Below, in pieces: positions 8,301-17,191 of a DNA stretch of 25,263 bases. The stretch is taken from positions 1 through 25,263 of the forward strand of contig JABANN010000498.1 in the NCBI GenBank assembly GCA_013115125.1, given 5' to 3'. The stretch is from Perkinsus olseni (Eukaryota > Perkinsozoa > Perkinsida). A program made the translations under genes and the position numbers. The notes under the pieces were generated by a model. It did no database searches. It saw only the letters and a program-made list of their open reading frames with translations, and had not been told where the DNA came from. Position 1 is the first letter of the stretch. Every line of letters starts with the position of its first letter.

Positions 8301-10717
8301 CCGTTCGATTCTGATCTGTTGAGGGCGATGGGAGCGCAGGCTAAGAGACGGATCGCCCAGTTCTCGGCGGAGAGTCTGGTAGTACCGCTGGGAGAGTATT
8401 TTTGTGGCGCGTGACGTTTTGTTGGCGGTGCGAGGTTCAAATACATCCCGTTGTCGGATCGGTTAGATCATTTGAAATTGATGTTTTGACTTTTGCCGTA
8501 AATTTTCTATACTTCTCCGAAGAGGAGAACTTCCAGAATCGCTGAGTTTTCATCATATTGGACTGTCGTCGAGAGATACTCTCTGTAGCATATCCCCAGC
8601 GCCGTAACGTCCGTATCGTGTCTACTGGTTGGCTTATTTTCCCAATCTGCGTCCAGGTTCTCTTCCTGCGGTCCTTCTCGAATCTGTGTTCGAACTCGCC
8701 CGATCGAGACGAGCTTATGGACCTGCTCCTGTCGAGGGTATCTTCTCATCTGCCTCGAGCCGTGTCGACCTTCAAGGTCCTTGATTTGATTACTACACTG
8801 CAAGTCTACGCAAGGAGAGGTAGTACCAACTTTTCACCAAATCTGCAGACGGTATTCTTCTTCGCTACTTCCGCGGATTCCTTCGTAGTTAATATTTTCT
8901 GACGTTTGTTGTTTAATTGGCAACTTCACTAAACAACTTCAAGAAAATACCACTCGACCGTTAGTAAATCAAATGTATACGTTACGAGAGCTTCGTGGGC
9001 TCGAACTAAGGCCGCTGTGCTCGCCGAGGAGAACGAGTTTTGGAGGAAGAGACTTTCGCTCCGCTGACGGTCTTGCCGGATTTTCTATGGTCGAAAGTCT
9101 TGTGATATCCTCCAAAAATCGCGATGGATTTCCCCCGGTCGTCAGCGGGAAAATCAGCAGCGCGGGCGTTTTCGAATCCTTTGGTGAATCTGTGCGCGGC
9201 CTTTGAACTTTCACGAGGCGATTCTTCATTTTTGTACAGGCGAGAAGCATTCAGAAGTAGCTGGGCTGCTTGCGGACTCTGTGCTGGCCAAAAAGTCTGA
9301 GCTAACTCCCTCCGACTGGGTGTCGGTGATAGATTGCATAGCAGCTATGAAGGGACCCTTGCCGATCGTGATGAAAGCGGCGCGGGAGAGTGGCACAGGT
9401 GGACTCATAGGTGAGAGGGGTGGCGCTCGGAGTATCGGGAAGTGTGGTACTCACCTATAACAATAATTCTTCACATGCTGGTTCATTGATCAGTCTCAGC
9501 ATCTTCACAGTAGAGTTATTCGCTTTGGTGTGGGGTTGAATATGATGTTGCTTCTCAATTTTTTTCCAATCCGATGAAGACGAAGTACTCGACTCCCGAA
9601 TCATCCTGTCTTGCTCGACTTTTCGGTACACCCCCTCGTGAACAATACACGATATCTGCAACGTACATACATTGTTTCTCCTAGAAGTTTTAGTTTGTAT
9701 TTGACAGAAGTGTCTTTTGGCAGGTAAGTTGAAGACGCCGCAGTTGGCGTCGGTCGTCAGCGCTTGCTGCGAGAGTGGTTACTACCAAGTTGATGATTTA
9801 TTACCGTTTATAATGGAGCTCAAGTCACGGTAGTAGTTTCAGCAGGCGGAGCGAAGCGTTGCATCTTTCGACATTTTCAGGACTCTTCACATACCTCACG
9901 CCAACGCTATCGATGCAGACACAGCTGCACGAATTTTCATCGTACTTTGCAAGATGGAGTTCCCGAACTTTTTGGCTGGCAACGGCGGGGCCCTCGAGGG
10001 GCACTCGAAATTACTGTCGCTGGAAAACTCCCTCGGGCTTTTGGCATGGCTGATGCCGAGACTGACGAGCCCGAGTGGCACTGGCAGACCGTCTTCGAGG
10101 CTGGCAGGACAGGTAGGAGTGGGAGGAGCGGCTATTCGGTGGAGTTTTTTTGTTAAACTTTTTCATTGTACGGGATCGATTGTTTTTGATCCAGCTGTGG
10201 TTGGGAACTTGGCAAGAATAGGTGGTGTCAGGTATTGGAGTGCCTCGCTGAGATGGATGATGCAGATTTCAGGCAAGCTGCAGGAGGGAAGGAAGAAGTA
10301 GGCTGGTGGGGGAAGGAGTGCGTTTTGAATGCGCGAGGCCGTTGGTTCGAGGCGTTGTAGCGGTTTTTTATTCTTAACCAATTTCTCCAGGTAACGTGTC
10401 TTGCTGGAGAGATGCTCACTGCTGTGCGGGCGAAGTCTGCTGACACCAGAAAAGGCGGAGCGAAGCGATTCACGAATGCTGATTATTTCGCCACCGACAG
10501 CTTGCCCTCTTCCCTTGCTGAGGATCCATCGGTAGACTCAGAGCCTGATGGTGATGATGATACTAATGGCGAGGAAACTCGAAGGCAAAAGGCCGAGGAG
10601 TTGTACATGAGGATTGTGCATGGCGGGGAGCATCCCGCTAGGAAGTACACGGCTACCATCCCTGATGAGGTCCTCATGCGGGACTTGTCGGAGAGGCCCA
10701 GCCCCTTCTGGATCTAA
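5360..10717 (+). CDS. Alpha-helical-repeat protein, possibly organellar RNA-binding, many introns
   Basis: Exons supported by GT-AG borders and matching phase: 5863-5966, 6348-6526, 6588-6698, 6742-6876, 7261-7622, 8209-8378, 8657-8819, 9240-9410, 9724-9829, 9881-10112, 10232-10297 and 10391-10717 (stop TAA). A 5' exon from the ATG at 5360 (MNRHTIINII start, possibly a transit peptide) is likely; its donor, perhaps in phase near 5540, is uncertain. Exons between 7623 and 8208 and near 8991-9060 (AEENEFWRKRL) are not resolved. The known exons give over 700 aa. The protein is a string of paired amphipathic helices with recurring patterns such as APELAKVCASWAQLGF, AEALARLLDAYASTRT, FTPQQLCLHCSSFARL and SARDVALAAYSFGKLE. 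This style matches FASTK/RAP-type and heptatricopeptide-like repeat proteins that act on mitochondrial RNA in alveolates. I see no RAP domain. The C-terminus is acidic (EDPSVDSEPDGDDD) and ends PSPFWI. Assignment is by pattern only; an armadillo-type scaffold is the alternative. Confidence 0.65.
5979..6092 (+). repeat. tRNA-like remnant inside an intron
   Basis: GGTCCCCGGTTCGATCCCT (6065-6083) is a tRNA T-arm/B box, followed by GGCTCGCC. The final GCTCGCC (6086-6092) can pair with GGCGAGC at 5979-5985, giving a 7-bp acceptor-like stem over 114 nt. The D-arm and a proper T-stem are not evident. It lies wholly within the intron 5967-6347 of the helical-repeat gene, so it is probably a degraded tRNA or SINE insertion. 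Confidence 0.5.
8142..8161. repeat. Overlapping hairpin chain in a probable intron
   Basis: GTTCAC-GTA-GTGAAC (8142-8156) overlaps GTGAA-C-TTCAC (8151-8161). It lies in the unresolved, probably intronic stretch just before the acceptor at 8208. Confidence 0.7.
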
Positions 10718-10957
10718 CCGACTACCACCGGTTCTGAGCGCCGGGAACGGTCAGAAACGTCCGTATTGCTACTCCTACTATTATTACTACCAGTGCAATG
10801 AGATCGGTTGTTGTTATTGGTGTTGTTGAACTTACGTTACTGTTGTTGTCAAAAAAATGCTCTTCATCATTACTATCACTATTGAAGTCGCTACAGGAAT
10901 TGTATAATAATGAGAAACCGAAAAGATACTTTGCCATGCGCTAGTATCCGTAGATTG

Positions 10958-10978
10958 TCATCATCATCATCATCATCA
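10958..10978. repeat. (TCA)7 microsatellite
   Basis: Seven uninterrupted TCA triplets. Confidence 0.9.
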
Positions 10979-11330
10979 ACTAATCAACATCTCAAAAGGA
11001 TATTCCGTTGAGAAAATGCAAGAAGTATCGAGTTTGCAAGTCACGACAATCAACTGGGTGTTTGGTAGCCTTATTGGATTCCTAGGGGAGCATGATTCAC
11101 GGCGGAAACTGAACAACAAGATCCTTTGGCTGCGTCGTGATGCTGGTTTGTGATCCCTTGGAAGGCGAGATTTGGTTCAACGGTCGCGTAGAAGGTATAG
11201 TCATCTCGCACCGAATGGCTTGCCACCGAGTAGAGCTCGTCTATGCAGTGGCTGAACGTGTGGTTTAGCTAGGTTAAAACCGGTGAGGTGAGATCCAGCG
11301 GTGTTTTGTGCGCGCAAAGGGACTTCTCGT

Positions 11331-11353
11331 GTCCCAGACTGGGACTCCCAGTC
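11331..11353. repeat. Overlapping +/-/+ palindrome chain
   Basis: GTCCCAG-A-CTGGGAC (11331-11345) and GACTGGGA-C-TCCCAGTC (11337-11353) are perfect and share their middle arm. Confidence 0.85.
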
Positions 11354-12169
11354 GAATCGCGCACGCTAGCGGGCCAGGGCCCTGAGCACCAGCTCGAGTA
11401 GTCACATACTCGAAAGCGGTTAGAGCCGACAGGCGTCCTCCTCCTCCTCGCGATGCGTCGGGAGTCCTCACGCATTCATATTTCTTCAGCCGAGGTCTTC
11501 GAGAGAGAATTTGTGCCTGCCGAACCGCGATTGCCGATTGTAAAATCGCATTCGGCCTCGGCTTAGTTTCTCTTAGCGGTACCCTCGCTGCTACCTGAGG
11601 TCCTGTCAGCCTCACTGACGCCAGTGGAGTGCCGCGCTTTGCCCCATCTCGGAGACCGGAGATCCTATAACGCTTTATAATGATACTCAATAACTGATCC
11701 CCTCCGACAATTCTTAGCGTATCGGGTTATTCGACTCGCGCACTCTCCGATACGGCGCTGCAACTCAGGCGGTGGCATGTTCTCATGCTTCGCGGGATAA
11801 AGTCCCTCAGGCCCTAAACTTCCGTAGTTAGTGACAGCTTTACGAGTCGGAAAAACAGATAAGCTAATAATGTGTGGTGGGGTGTTCGACATCGACATGT
11901 AGATGTCGCCTCTGCGGTGCTCCAAAATTCTTGCTAACTAGAGAAATACTTTTCGACGATACTTTATAGTCGACTTGCGCTCATGCCTTGTGCTGGGGGT
12001 CATGGTTATTGTCCCTGAGTATCCGAGGTCGACCAATGCTCAATACAGGCCCGTGGTGGCAGTGATGGAACGTGCCCGGACTTCCGTGCACTTCCACTGC
12101 TGAGATTAGATCCAGATCATTTATTCTCACTCAACACGAGTCAGCCTATTGAAGGTGCCTTCTTCCAGC

Positions 12170-12191
12170 GTGATAGTGACGCGACTATCAC
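12170..12191. repeat. Hairpin, 8-bp perfect stem
   Basis: GTGATAGT and ACTATCAC flank a six-base centre GACGCG. It lies about 230 bases beyond the stop codon of the 12422-13207 minus-strand gene. Confidence 0.8.
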
Positions 12192-12421
12192 ATTCTGCTA
12201 TCCTGTAAATGCCAGGAAGGATGAAAATGACAATATCAGAGGTATCGATATCTGTTGTATGAGAGAAAAGGTGAATAGAAAGGACCTGTCACAGGGCAGT
12301 GTGAAGGTGCCGAGGGTGGTAAGAAATTTTGACGGAGATGTATAAAAAACCCGAGAGAAACGCTGATGGTATCGCTGAATGGGCCATCAGACGATACGCT
12401 GGAACCTTGCGAGACGTCAGG

Positions 12422-13207
12422 TCAGTTGGTCTTGGTGAGAGCCAGGCTGCTCCTGCCGACCGCCACGTACATCGTCTTGTCAGTCGCAAAGACGACCTGT
12501 GATAGATCAAAATCTTTCCAATTCTTGTTGGGGCAAGCAGACTGCATCTTGTTGCGGATGTGACTCAGCGTGCCGAGTCCGAGCGGCTCCACAGCGTAAT
12601 ACGTGTACTGCATACCCTGGTCCCTCGGGGCCAGCTTGAATAGGAGGCGAGGTGTTCTTACCCCACCACACTCGGCCGATATACCAACAACACCATCCGA
12701 ACGTACTTGATAACGGAGCTTGAGATGAGGTGCTTCGGGCTCGGCGTATTCGAAGACGCCCGGGGTGAGGCTGTGAGCAACCCTTATGAACTCGATCTCT
12801 TCGTTACGGGAGTTGGTGGTGAAGCTGTCGCCGGTCGTGTAATGCAGAGTGGCCAAGTCTCTGTCCTGGATACCAGCAAGCGGTTCGTCAGCCTTCGCCA
12901 CACCAGCCTCTTTCAACTGCCATGCGATATTACCATAGCAAGTCCGAGCGGACCTGCCGAAGTCCACGTGATAGATATTATTCTCGATGCGCTCCAGGGA
13001 ATAGTGGCCACTTGAAGCCCAGGGCCAGCGGGGAGGCAGCCGGTGTGGCGACCCGGACCCAGGCTCGGCCGGGGCCCACGCGGAGGACCCAATCATCGTT
13101 TCACCCTCCTCGTTCACATCGAAGGTTATGTTGTAGACACCACCTCTGTGGACGAACCTGCCGACATCCTGAGCCGTAGTGATGACCAGAAGTTGAGCGG
13201 GGGTGAG
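12422..13207 (-). CDS. Lineage-specific protein of unknown function, possibly secreted
   Basis: The minus-strand frame is open from 13207 to the stop at 12422-12424, about 261 codons. No in-frame ATG begins it. The open part starts near TPAQLLVITTAQDVG, which resembles the end of a signal peptide, so the start probably lies in an upstream exon or is displaced by a small indel near 13208; that end is unresolved. The body has several Tyr/His/Asp-containing strands (GHYSLERIENNIYHVDFG, ATLHYTTGDSFTT, KLRYQVRSDG, MQYTYYAVEPLG) and three cysteines. I recognise no known domain. It diverges from the 13612 gene across about 400 bp. Its 5' part (PAQ.LVITTAQ, DKFVHR and GAGCCTGGGTCCGGG DNA) recurs at 15586-15870 as a truncated copy. 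It is the left boundary of the tandem duplication. Confidence 0.55.
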   Translation of the reverse strand, partial: LTPAQLLVITTAQDVGRFVHRGGVYNITFDVNEEGETMIGSSAWAPAEPGSGSPHRLPPRWPWASSGHYSLERIENNIYHVDFGRSARTCYGNIAWQLKEAGVAKADEPLAGIQDRDLATLHYTTGDSFTTNSRNEEIEFIRVAHSLTPGVFEYAEPEAPHLKLRYQVRSDGVVGISAECGGVRTPRLLFKLAPRDQGMQYTYYAVEPLGLGTLSHIRNKMQSACPNKNWKDFDLSQVVFATDKTMYVAVGRSSLALTKTN

Positions 13208-13321
13208 TCAAGTTGAGATGAAGTTCATGGATGAGAAATTGGATATACTACGAAGAAACGCGGTGCTGAAGGAAAGCGAAAACCTCGGCCGTACGATGAA
13301 GAACCGCCACGTGAGCCACGA

Positions 13322-13365
13322 TTGACGTGACGTCACGTCACGTCTCGTGTTATGTCACGTGACAC
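13322..13365. repeat. TGACGTCA-rich palindromic cluster between divergent genes
   Basis: GTGACGTCAC and CACGTGAC-type palindromes built on TGACG/CGTCA are packed in this stretch between the divergent genes. The matching part of the right copy has no clear equivalent. The words look like CRE/ATF sites of other eukaryotes, but regulation is not shown here. Confidence 0.6.
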
Positions 13366-13611
13366 AGGATGAGACGTCAGTGGTGGTGCTACGCTCCGCC
13401 TATGTTTATGTGCGCAGAGTAGTCTGAGCTTGAGGTCTATTTCAAGATCCCTCGTTGAACGTGTGAGTCACAAGCTCCCTTGTGGTCCACGTATGAGTAA
13501 AAAGACTGCAACACAAGAGGTGGCGGGAGGACGTCACGGGACAGCACGCGAACGCGGTGCCGCCATCGGCCTAGCTAATCCGTTCGACTCGGCACTACAA
13601 GCTGGCCTAAG

Positions 13612-14049
13612 ATGTTGGTTATCGGGACTGCAGTGTTGCTGCTGCTCATCACCTCCTTGGGTGTTGTTGTGCTCGGTGGTATTGAAACTCCATATGAGAG
13701 CCCCTCTACTGCTGGAAGGATACTGTATCCCTTCAAAGCTGGCTTTGAGAACAACAATAATACGATGGTGAAGTCGGTGTATTTCGATAAGACCTTGGGC
13801 GGCACTGTTACCTTCAACCGCGCGTCACCCCAAAGCCTGCCCAATCCATCTTATGCGTGTGGTTACACTGCGAACCAGGGCCCAACGTGGATTACCCTTA
13901 AGCTCAACAACGGTTGTCTATCTCTCATTCGTGATTCTCGTGGCTACTATGACACAAGCATTCTCAATCACATGGACCTCTGGCCAGACTATAGTGTGCT
14001 GGCTGTTCCCACAGCTGTTGGACTCCCCGACGATTATTATGAAGTTTGA
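13612..14049 (+). CDS. Single-span or secreted small protein, paralogue A
   Basis: 145 aa from an ATG at 13612. Residues 1-22 are strongly hydrophobic (VLLLLITSLGVVVLGG), a signal peptide or N-terminal anchor. The rest is hydrophilic and probably extracellular or lumenal, with two cysteines (YACGY, NGCLS), an N-glycosylation sequon (NNT, near residue 50) and an acidic Tyr-rich end (DDYYEV). The blocks STAGRILYPFKAGF and MVKSVYFDKTLGGTVTF are identical in paralogue B at 16186. No domain is recognised. It lies about 400 bp from the divergent 12422-13207 gene and upstream of the transporter pseudogene. The paralogue shares the start position and most blocks but differs at about 18 amino-acid-changing and 11 silent codons after the hydrophobic segment, so both copies appear to have kept their frame. 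Confidence 0.75.
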   Translation: MLVIGTAVLLLLITSLGVVVLGGIETPYESPSTAGRILYPFKAGFENNNNTMVKSVYFDKTLGGTVTFNRASPQSLPNPSYACGYTANQGPTWITLKLNNGCLSLIRDSRGYYDTSILNHMDLWPDYSVLAVPTAVGLPDDYYEV

Positions 14050-14720
14050 TGATATCATGGTAGATGGTACATAGAAGAGCTCCACTTGAGTAACTCGAGC
14101 CGTCTTGGCTCTACTGCAGTGAATCGGGTCTATTACCTTTTTCTAGTTGTTGTTGCTATCACCCGACTCTGCCCGTATTAGTCGCTTCAGAAGCGAACTT
14201 CTGCCATTATTTTCTTTTAGGCAGTGCCCGGTGTTGAATGATTCGTGGGAGCACTAACGATAGTAGGAACAAGCCGAGGTTGACGAATACGATAGGCCGG
14301 AGAGAGTCCGTATACGAAAAGGCGCAACCACGAGAAGAGCTAACTTGTTAAGATCGATCAACTTCGTATAGGTACGCAAATACAATGGCGCGTCGAACCC
14401 TCACGGCTCTCCTAACAACTCTAACTCCTGGCGAGTGGCGACTTGATTACTGAGCTCGCCACCAGCCCGTCCGGCGGCTGTTATAAACTAGTCTGACACG
14501 GCATATAGCCAGGTGGTTTTTTTGAGTCCCGCAATACCGCCTGCTGCGGGAGAATTACTCCCGTAACCTTAGTTCATCGCCTTAGTCTCAAGTCCCTCAG
14601 TTGTGGTTAAACTTTCTAACCGTGGTCGAGTACTAGTGCCATGCTTCAATGGGTTGCCATCCCTACAGTCACGCTGTCTCGAGATAGTCATTCGTCCCTC
14701 AGTCTGTTCGCCCCTCCCGC
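14050..14720. other. Intergenic part of the left duplication copy
   Basis: It aligns loosely with 16624-17191 (shared words include CTTGAGTAACTC, GTCCCTCAGTTGTGG and AGTACTAGTG) but carries extra sequence at about 14180-14400. That part includes the hairpin chain 14182-14203 (TCGCTT-CAG-AAGCGA overlapping CAGAAG-CGAA-CTTCTG). The left copy alone also has CGGGAG-AATTA-CTCCCG at 14547-14563. No gene is seen. The part nearest 14720 corresponds to the transporter promoter and leader in the right copy. Confidence 0.6.
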
Positions 14721-15120
14721 ATGGCTGAGGCGACCTCAGTGAGGTCCCTCAGGATAAACAGCCTTCATATTTTCGTCGGCTCCGTGGTGTCTTCGGCGGT
14801 CGTTTCCTAATAGGCCTGCATATTATACAACACATAGTGAAAGGCTTCGTCTGTGGCGGTGGTGATAGCGGCTTAGCCGGGACGCCTATTGACTTTCGTC
14901 TTGAGAGATTACAGTGACCTACAGGTAGCTCGCTATGGCTGGGCCGAAAGATCTGTCGAACCAGGGAAAGGATCCTTCGTCTTACTGTATGCCACCTTTA
15001 GCGACAACCGTTCACGAACTCGTAGTTAGCTTCATCGATAGTGTCAGGCGTGAATATAAGACGACTGGCCTCCCATTCACTTGCGGGATCAGATCGAACC
15101 ACCAGTGGAAAGATACTCGA
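14721..15120 (+). pseudogene. Truncated copy of transporter exon 1 and part of intron 1
   Basis: It matches 17192-17570 closely, for example over CGTCGGCTCCGTGGTGTCTT and CATATTATACAACACATAG. Relative to the intact gene it has a 14-nt insertion right after the start codon region (14729-14742), a shortened exon end and changes around the donor. All later exons are missing because the duplication breakpoint lies in intron 1. It cannot make a transporter. The insertion makes a +/-/+ palindrome chain (14727-14746). Confidence 0.85.
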
Positions 15121-15585
15121 CGAGTTACTGTTTTGGTCCTGCCAAGCAATGCTACATGACAGGAAGTGATTTATAGGTGGGAGCATGACGGAATCCTAGC
15201 TGTACGCAGGACCACTTGCAGCTTCCTCGACCCCAACCCAAACCCAGCCGCCGTGGCGTGCGTTTTCTTGTTTATGTTAGTGCGCGGCCGCTAACAATAT
15301 TTTCCTCGGCGGAGGCGTGTCCAACCAGGTTCAACCTTTCAGACAGTGGGATATGGATCTCATTGCCGTTGGGGAAATTCTTGCCGATTTTCGTGCGAAA
15401 GATAATTTGTAGAAGTCTGCACGCCCTGTACGGAGGTTGCTCGGCGTGTCAATGAAAATTGTGAAACGTGCACCATTTTAGCAGCGAAGCGTAGTTCTGT
15501 CCCCTTCGTGCGCCGCGTCGCGTCAGTCGTACGTGCGAAATGATTGGTTCCTGTCGTGAATGTTTTCGTTTGGCATGGAATTACT
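15121..15585. other. Junction sequence between duplication copies
   Basis: About 465 bases between the end of the left copy and the start of the right copy match neither. Short frames on both strands (such as 15216-15455 plus and 15360-15668 minus) show no family features. It may be filler from the duplication event or diverged sequence of the minus-strand gene. Confidence 0.5.
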
Positions 15586-15870
15586 CCCGGACCCAGGCTC
15601 GGCCGGAGCATACGAGTAGAAGATCTATTCTGTGCTACTGTATATTTCCGTTCTACTGTAGAACCCAATTAGAGCTTCATCCTCCTCATTCACACCGGAA
15701 GTTATATTGTAGACAGTGTCTGCTAGACTCCATCTCTGTGGACGAATTTGTCGACCTCCTGAGCTGTAGTGATGACCAGAAATTGAGCCGGGAAGCGCCA
15801 AGTTAAGACGGAGTTGATTGTTGAGAGATTGGAGATAACTACGAAAAAGGCCGACGTTGAACGACAGCAA
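15586..15870 (-). pseudogene. Truncated 5' remnant of the 12422-13207 gene
   Basis: On the minus strand this matches the 5' region of the neighbouring gene: PAQFLVITTAQEVDKFVHR in one frame, then VYNIT.GVNEE in another, and PAEPGSGS near the lower end. An insertion and an in-frame stop separate these blocks, and the 3' two thirds are absent, so it is a pseudogene. An 81-aa open frame at 15625-15870 crosses it in a different frame and is not thought to be functional. Confidence 0.7.
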
Positions 15871-16185
15871 AATTCTTAACCGTGCGATGGAAGCTTAGAT
15901 GGGAGAGGCCCGAGGCCTGTGTTGTATTCTTCTTACTCATACGTGGAACACAAGGCCAAAGGGAGTTTGTGAGATGGATCTTATGAAAGAGCTATTGCCC
16001 AGACTACTCTGCACGCATAAACATAGACGGAGCGTAACAGCCTGCCCGTCACCGTGTCACCAAGTGGTAACGGGGCGGCGTCACGCTCGGCTTCGCTCCG
16101 CTGTATGAACGCCGCGCTGCCGCCATCGGCTTGGCAAATCTGCAGGCGAGTTCTTTGACTCGGCAATACGAGTTGGCCTTTAATA

Positions 16186-16623
16186 ATGGTCATCTTCATC
16201 ACAGTGCTGCTGCTTATCGTCATCTCCATGGGTGTTGTTGTGCTCGGTAGTATTAAAACTCCACCGGAGAGCCCCTCTACTGCTGGAAGGATACTGTATC
16301 CATTCAAAGCTGGCTTCCAGAACAACAATCATACGATGGTGAAGTCGGTGTATTTCGATAAGACCTTGGGCGGCACTGTTACCTTTCGCCGCGCTTCATT
16401 CCATAGCCTGCCCAATCCATCTTACGCGTGTGGTTACACTGCGAACCAGGGCCCAACTAGTATTACCCTTAAGCTCAACGACGGTTGTCTAGCTCTGGTT
16501 CGTGATTCTCACGGCTACTACGATAGAAGCATTCTCACTAAGATGGACCTCTGGGCAAATTATAGTGTCCTGGCTGTTCCCACAGCCGGTGGGGGCCTCG
16601 ACGATTATTATTATGCAGTTTGA
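16186..16623 (+). CDS. Single-span or secreted small protein, paralogue B
   Basis: 145 aa. The N-terminal hydrophobic segment (MVIFITVLLLIVISMGVVVLG) is followed by a hydrophilic domain that is the duplicate of the 13612 product. Both cysteines (YACGY, DGCLA) and the sequon at about residue 50 (here NHT) are kept; a second sequon (NYS in LWANYSVL) is present only in this copy. Changes are spread over the domain, with a small rearrangement near the end (TAGGGLDDYYYAV versus TAVGLPDDYYEV). It lies about 570 bp upstream of the complete transporter on the same strand. Function unknown; surface or secreted location is inferred from the leader. Confidence 0.75.
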   Translation: MVIFITVLLLIVISMGVVVLGSIKTPPESPSTAGRILYPFKAGFQNNNHTMVKSVYFDKTLGGTVTFRRASFHSLPNPSYACGYTANQGPTSITLKLNDGCLALVRDSHGYYDRSILTKMDLWANYSVLAVPTAGGGLDDYYYAV

Positions 16624-17191
16624 TAATATGACATCGTCCCGTGTCCGAGCGAGAAGATGAATATCATCAATCTCATGGCACATGATGTATGAGAGACATC
16701 ACTTGAGTAACTCAAGCCGTCCTGGCTCTGCTGCTGCTGCCGCTGCAGTGAATAAGGTTTAATACCTTCTTCTAGTTGTTTCGCTATTATCCGACTCATA
16801 TTCGTCCCTTCCGTCTTGATAATCTATCCAACAGCTCAGCTGGTATCGCGTTGGTCTACTCTCTTCGTTATTCTTCCGTCTGTAACATAGACTCAAGCAA
16901 CTCCGGAAGATCTCCTCTTGACTGACGACTTGACTAGTGAGTTCCAAGCCACAAGCCCGTCCGAAGGCTGCAATATGTAGGTCTGGCACCGCATCTGGCC
17001 CGGCAATCCGGCCCGCTCCCATAGTCTCAGTTGACCGTCTTAGTCCCTCAGTTGTGGAACCAGTAAGTTGTTAAGTTGTTGACCTCTTGAAAGTAATTTA
17101 GCCTAGTACTAGTGTCACGCTTCGACTGGTTACCGCCTCTACCGCAGTCTTCCGAGAGGTAACCGTCCCACAGTTTGTTCCCCCCTCCCGC
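16624..17191. other. Intergenic region, likely transporter promoter and leader
   Basis: It contains a CTG/CTGCTGC run near 16728-16745 and pyrimidine-rich sequence before the transporter ATG at 17192. It aligns with 14050-14720 of the left copy but lacks that copy's hairpins. No promoter motif is recognisable. Confidence 0.5.

Larger units (their letters stand above)
10718..12421. other. Intergenic stretch with triplet repeats and palindromes
   Basis: After the helical-repeat gene come triplet-biased sequence (10760-10900, Tyr/Cys-rich in one frame) and a (TCA)7 run at 10958-10978. Palindromes lie at 11331-11353, 11391-11408, 11887-11908 and 12170-12191. The 138-aa minus-strand frame at 11274-11690 contains the 11331 palindrome chain, is Arg/Pro-rich and has no family resemblance, so it is not called. 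No promoter or RNA gene is recognisable. Confidence 0.55.
13052..15120. repeat. Tandem segmental duplication, left copy
   Basis: Similarity to 15586-17580 begins at CCCGGACCCAGGCTCGGCC (13052), inside the minus-strand gene, and fades after CGGGATC near 15084-15120, inside transporter intron 1. It includes the divergent intergenic region, a whole single-span gene (13612-14049) and transporter exon 1. Offsets between copies drift from about 2534 to 2574 to 2467 because of indels. Confidence 0.85.

Noticed and set aside
9947-10156. Alternative frame reading ADAETDEPEWHWQTVFEAG
   Set aside because: It looks protein-like, but its phase does not fit the flanking exons; the other frame joins both neighbours in phase (9829 to 9881 and 10112 to 10232).
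11274-11690. 138-aa minus-strand open frame
   Set aside because: Arg/Pro-rich with no family pattern, and it contains the 11331 palindrome chain found otherwise in non-coding DNA.
13612-16623. Positive selection between the two 145-aa paralogues
   Set aside because: About 18 amino-acid-changing against 11 silent codons gives a ratio below one once site numbers are considered, so relaxed constraint is enough.
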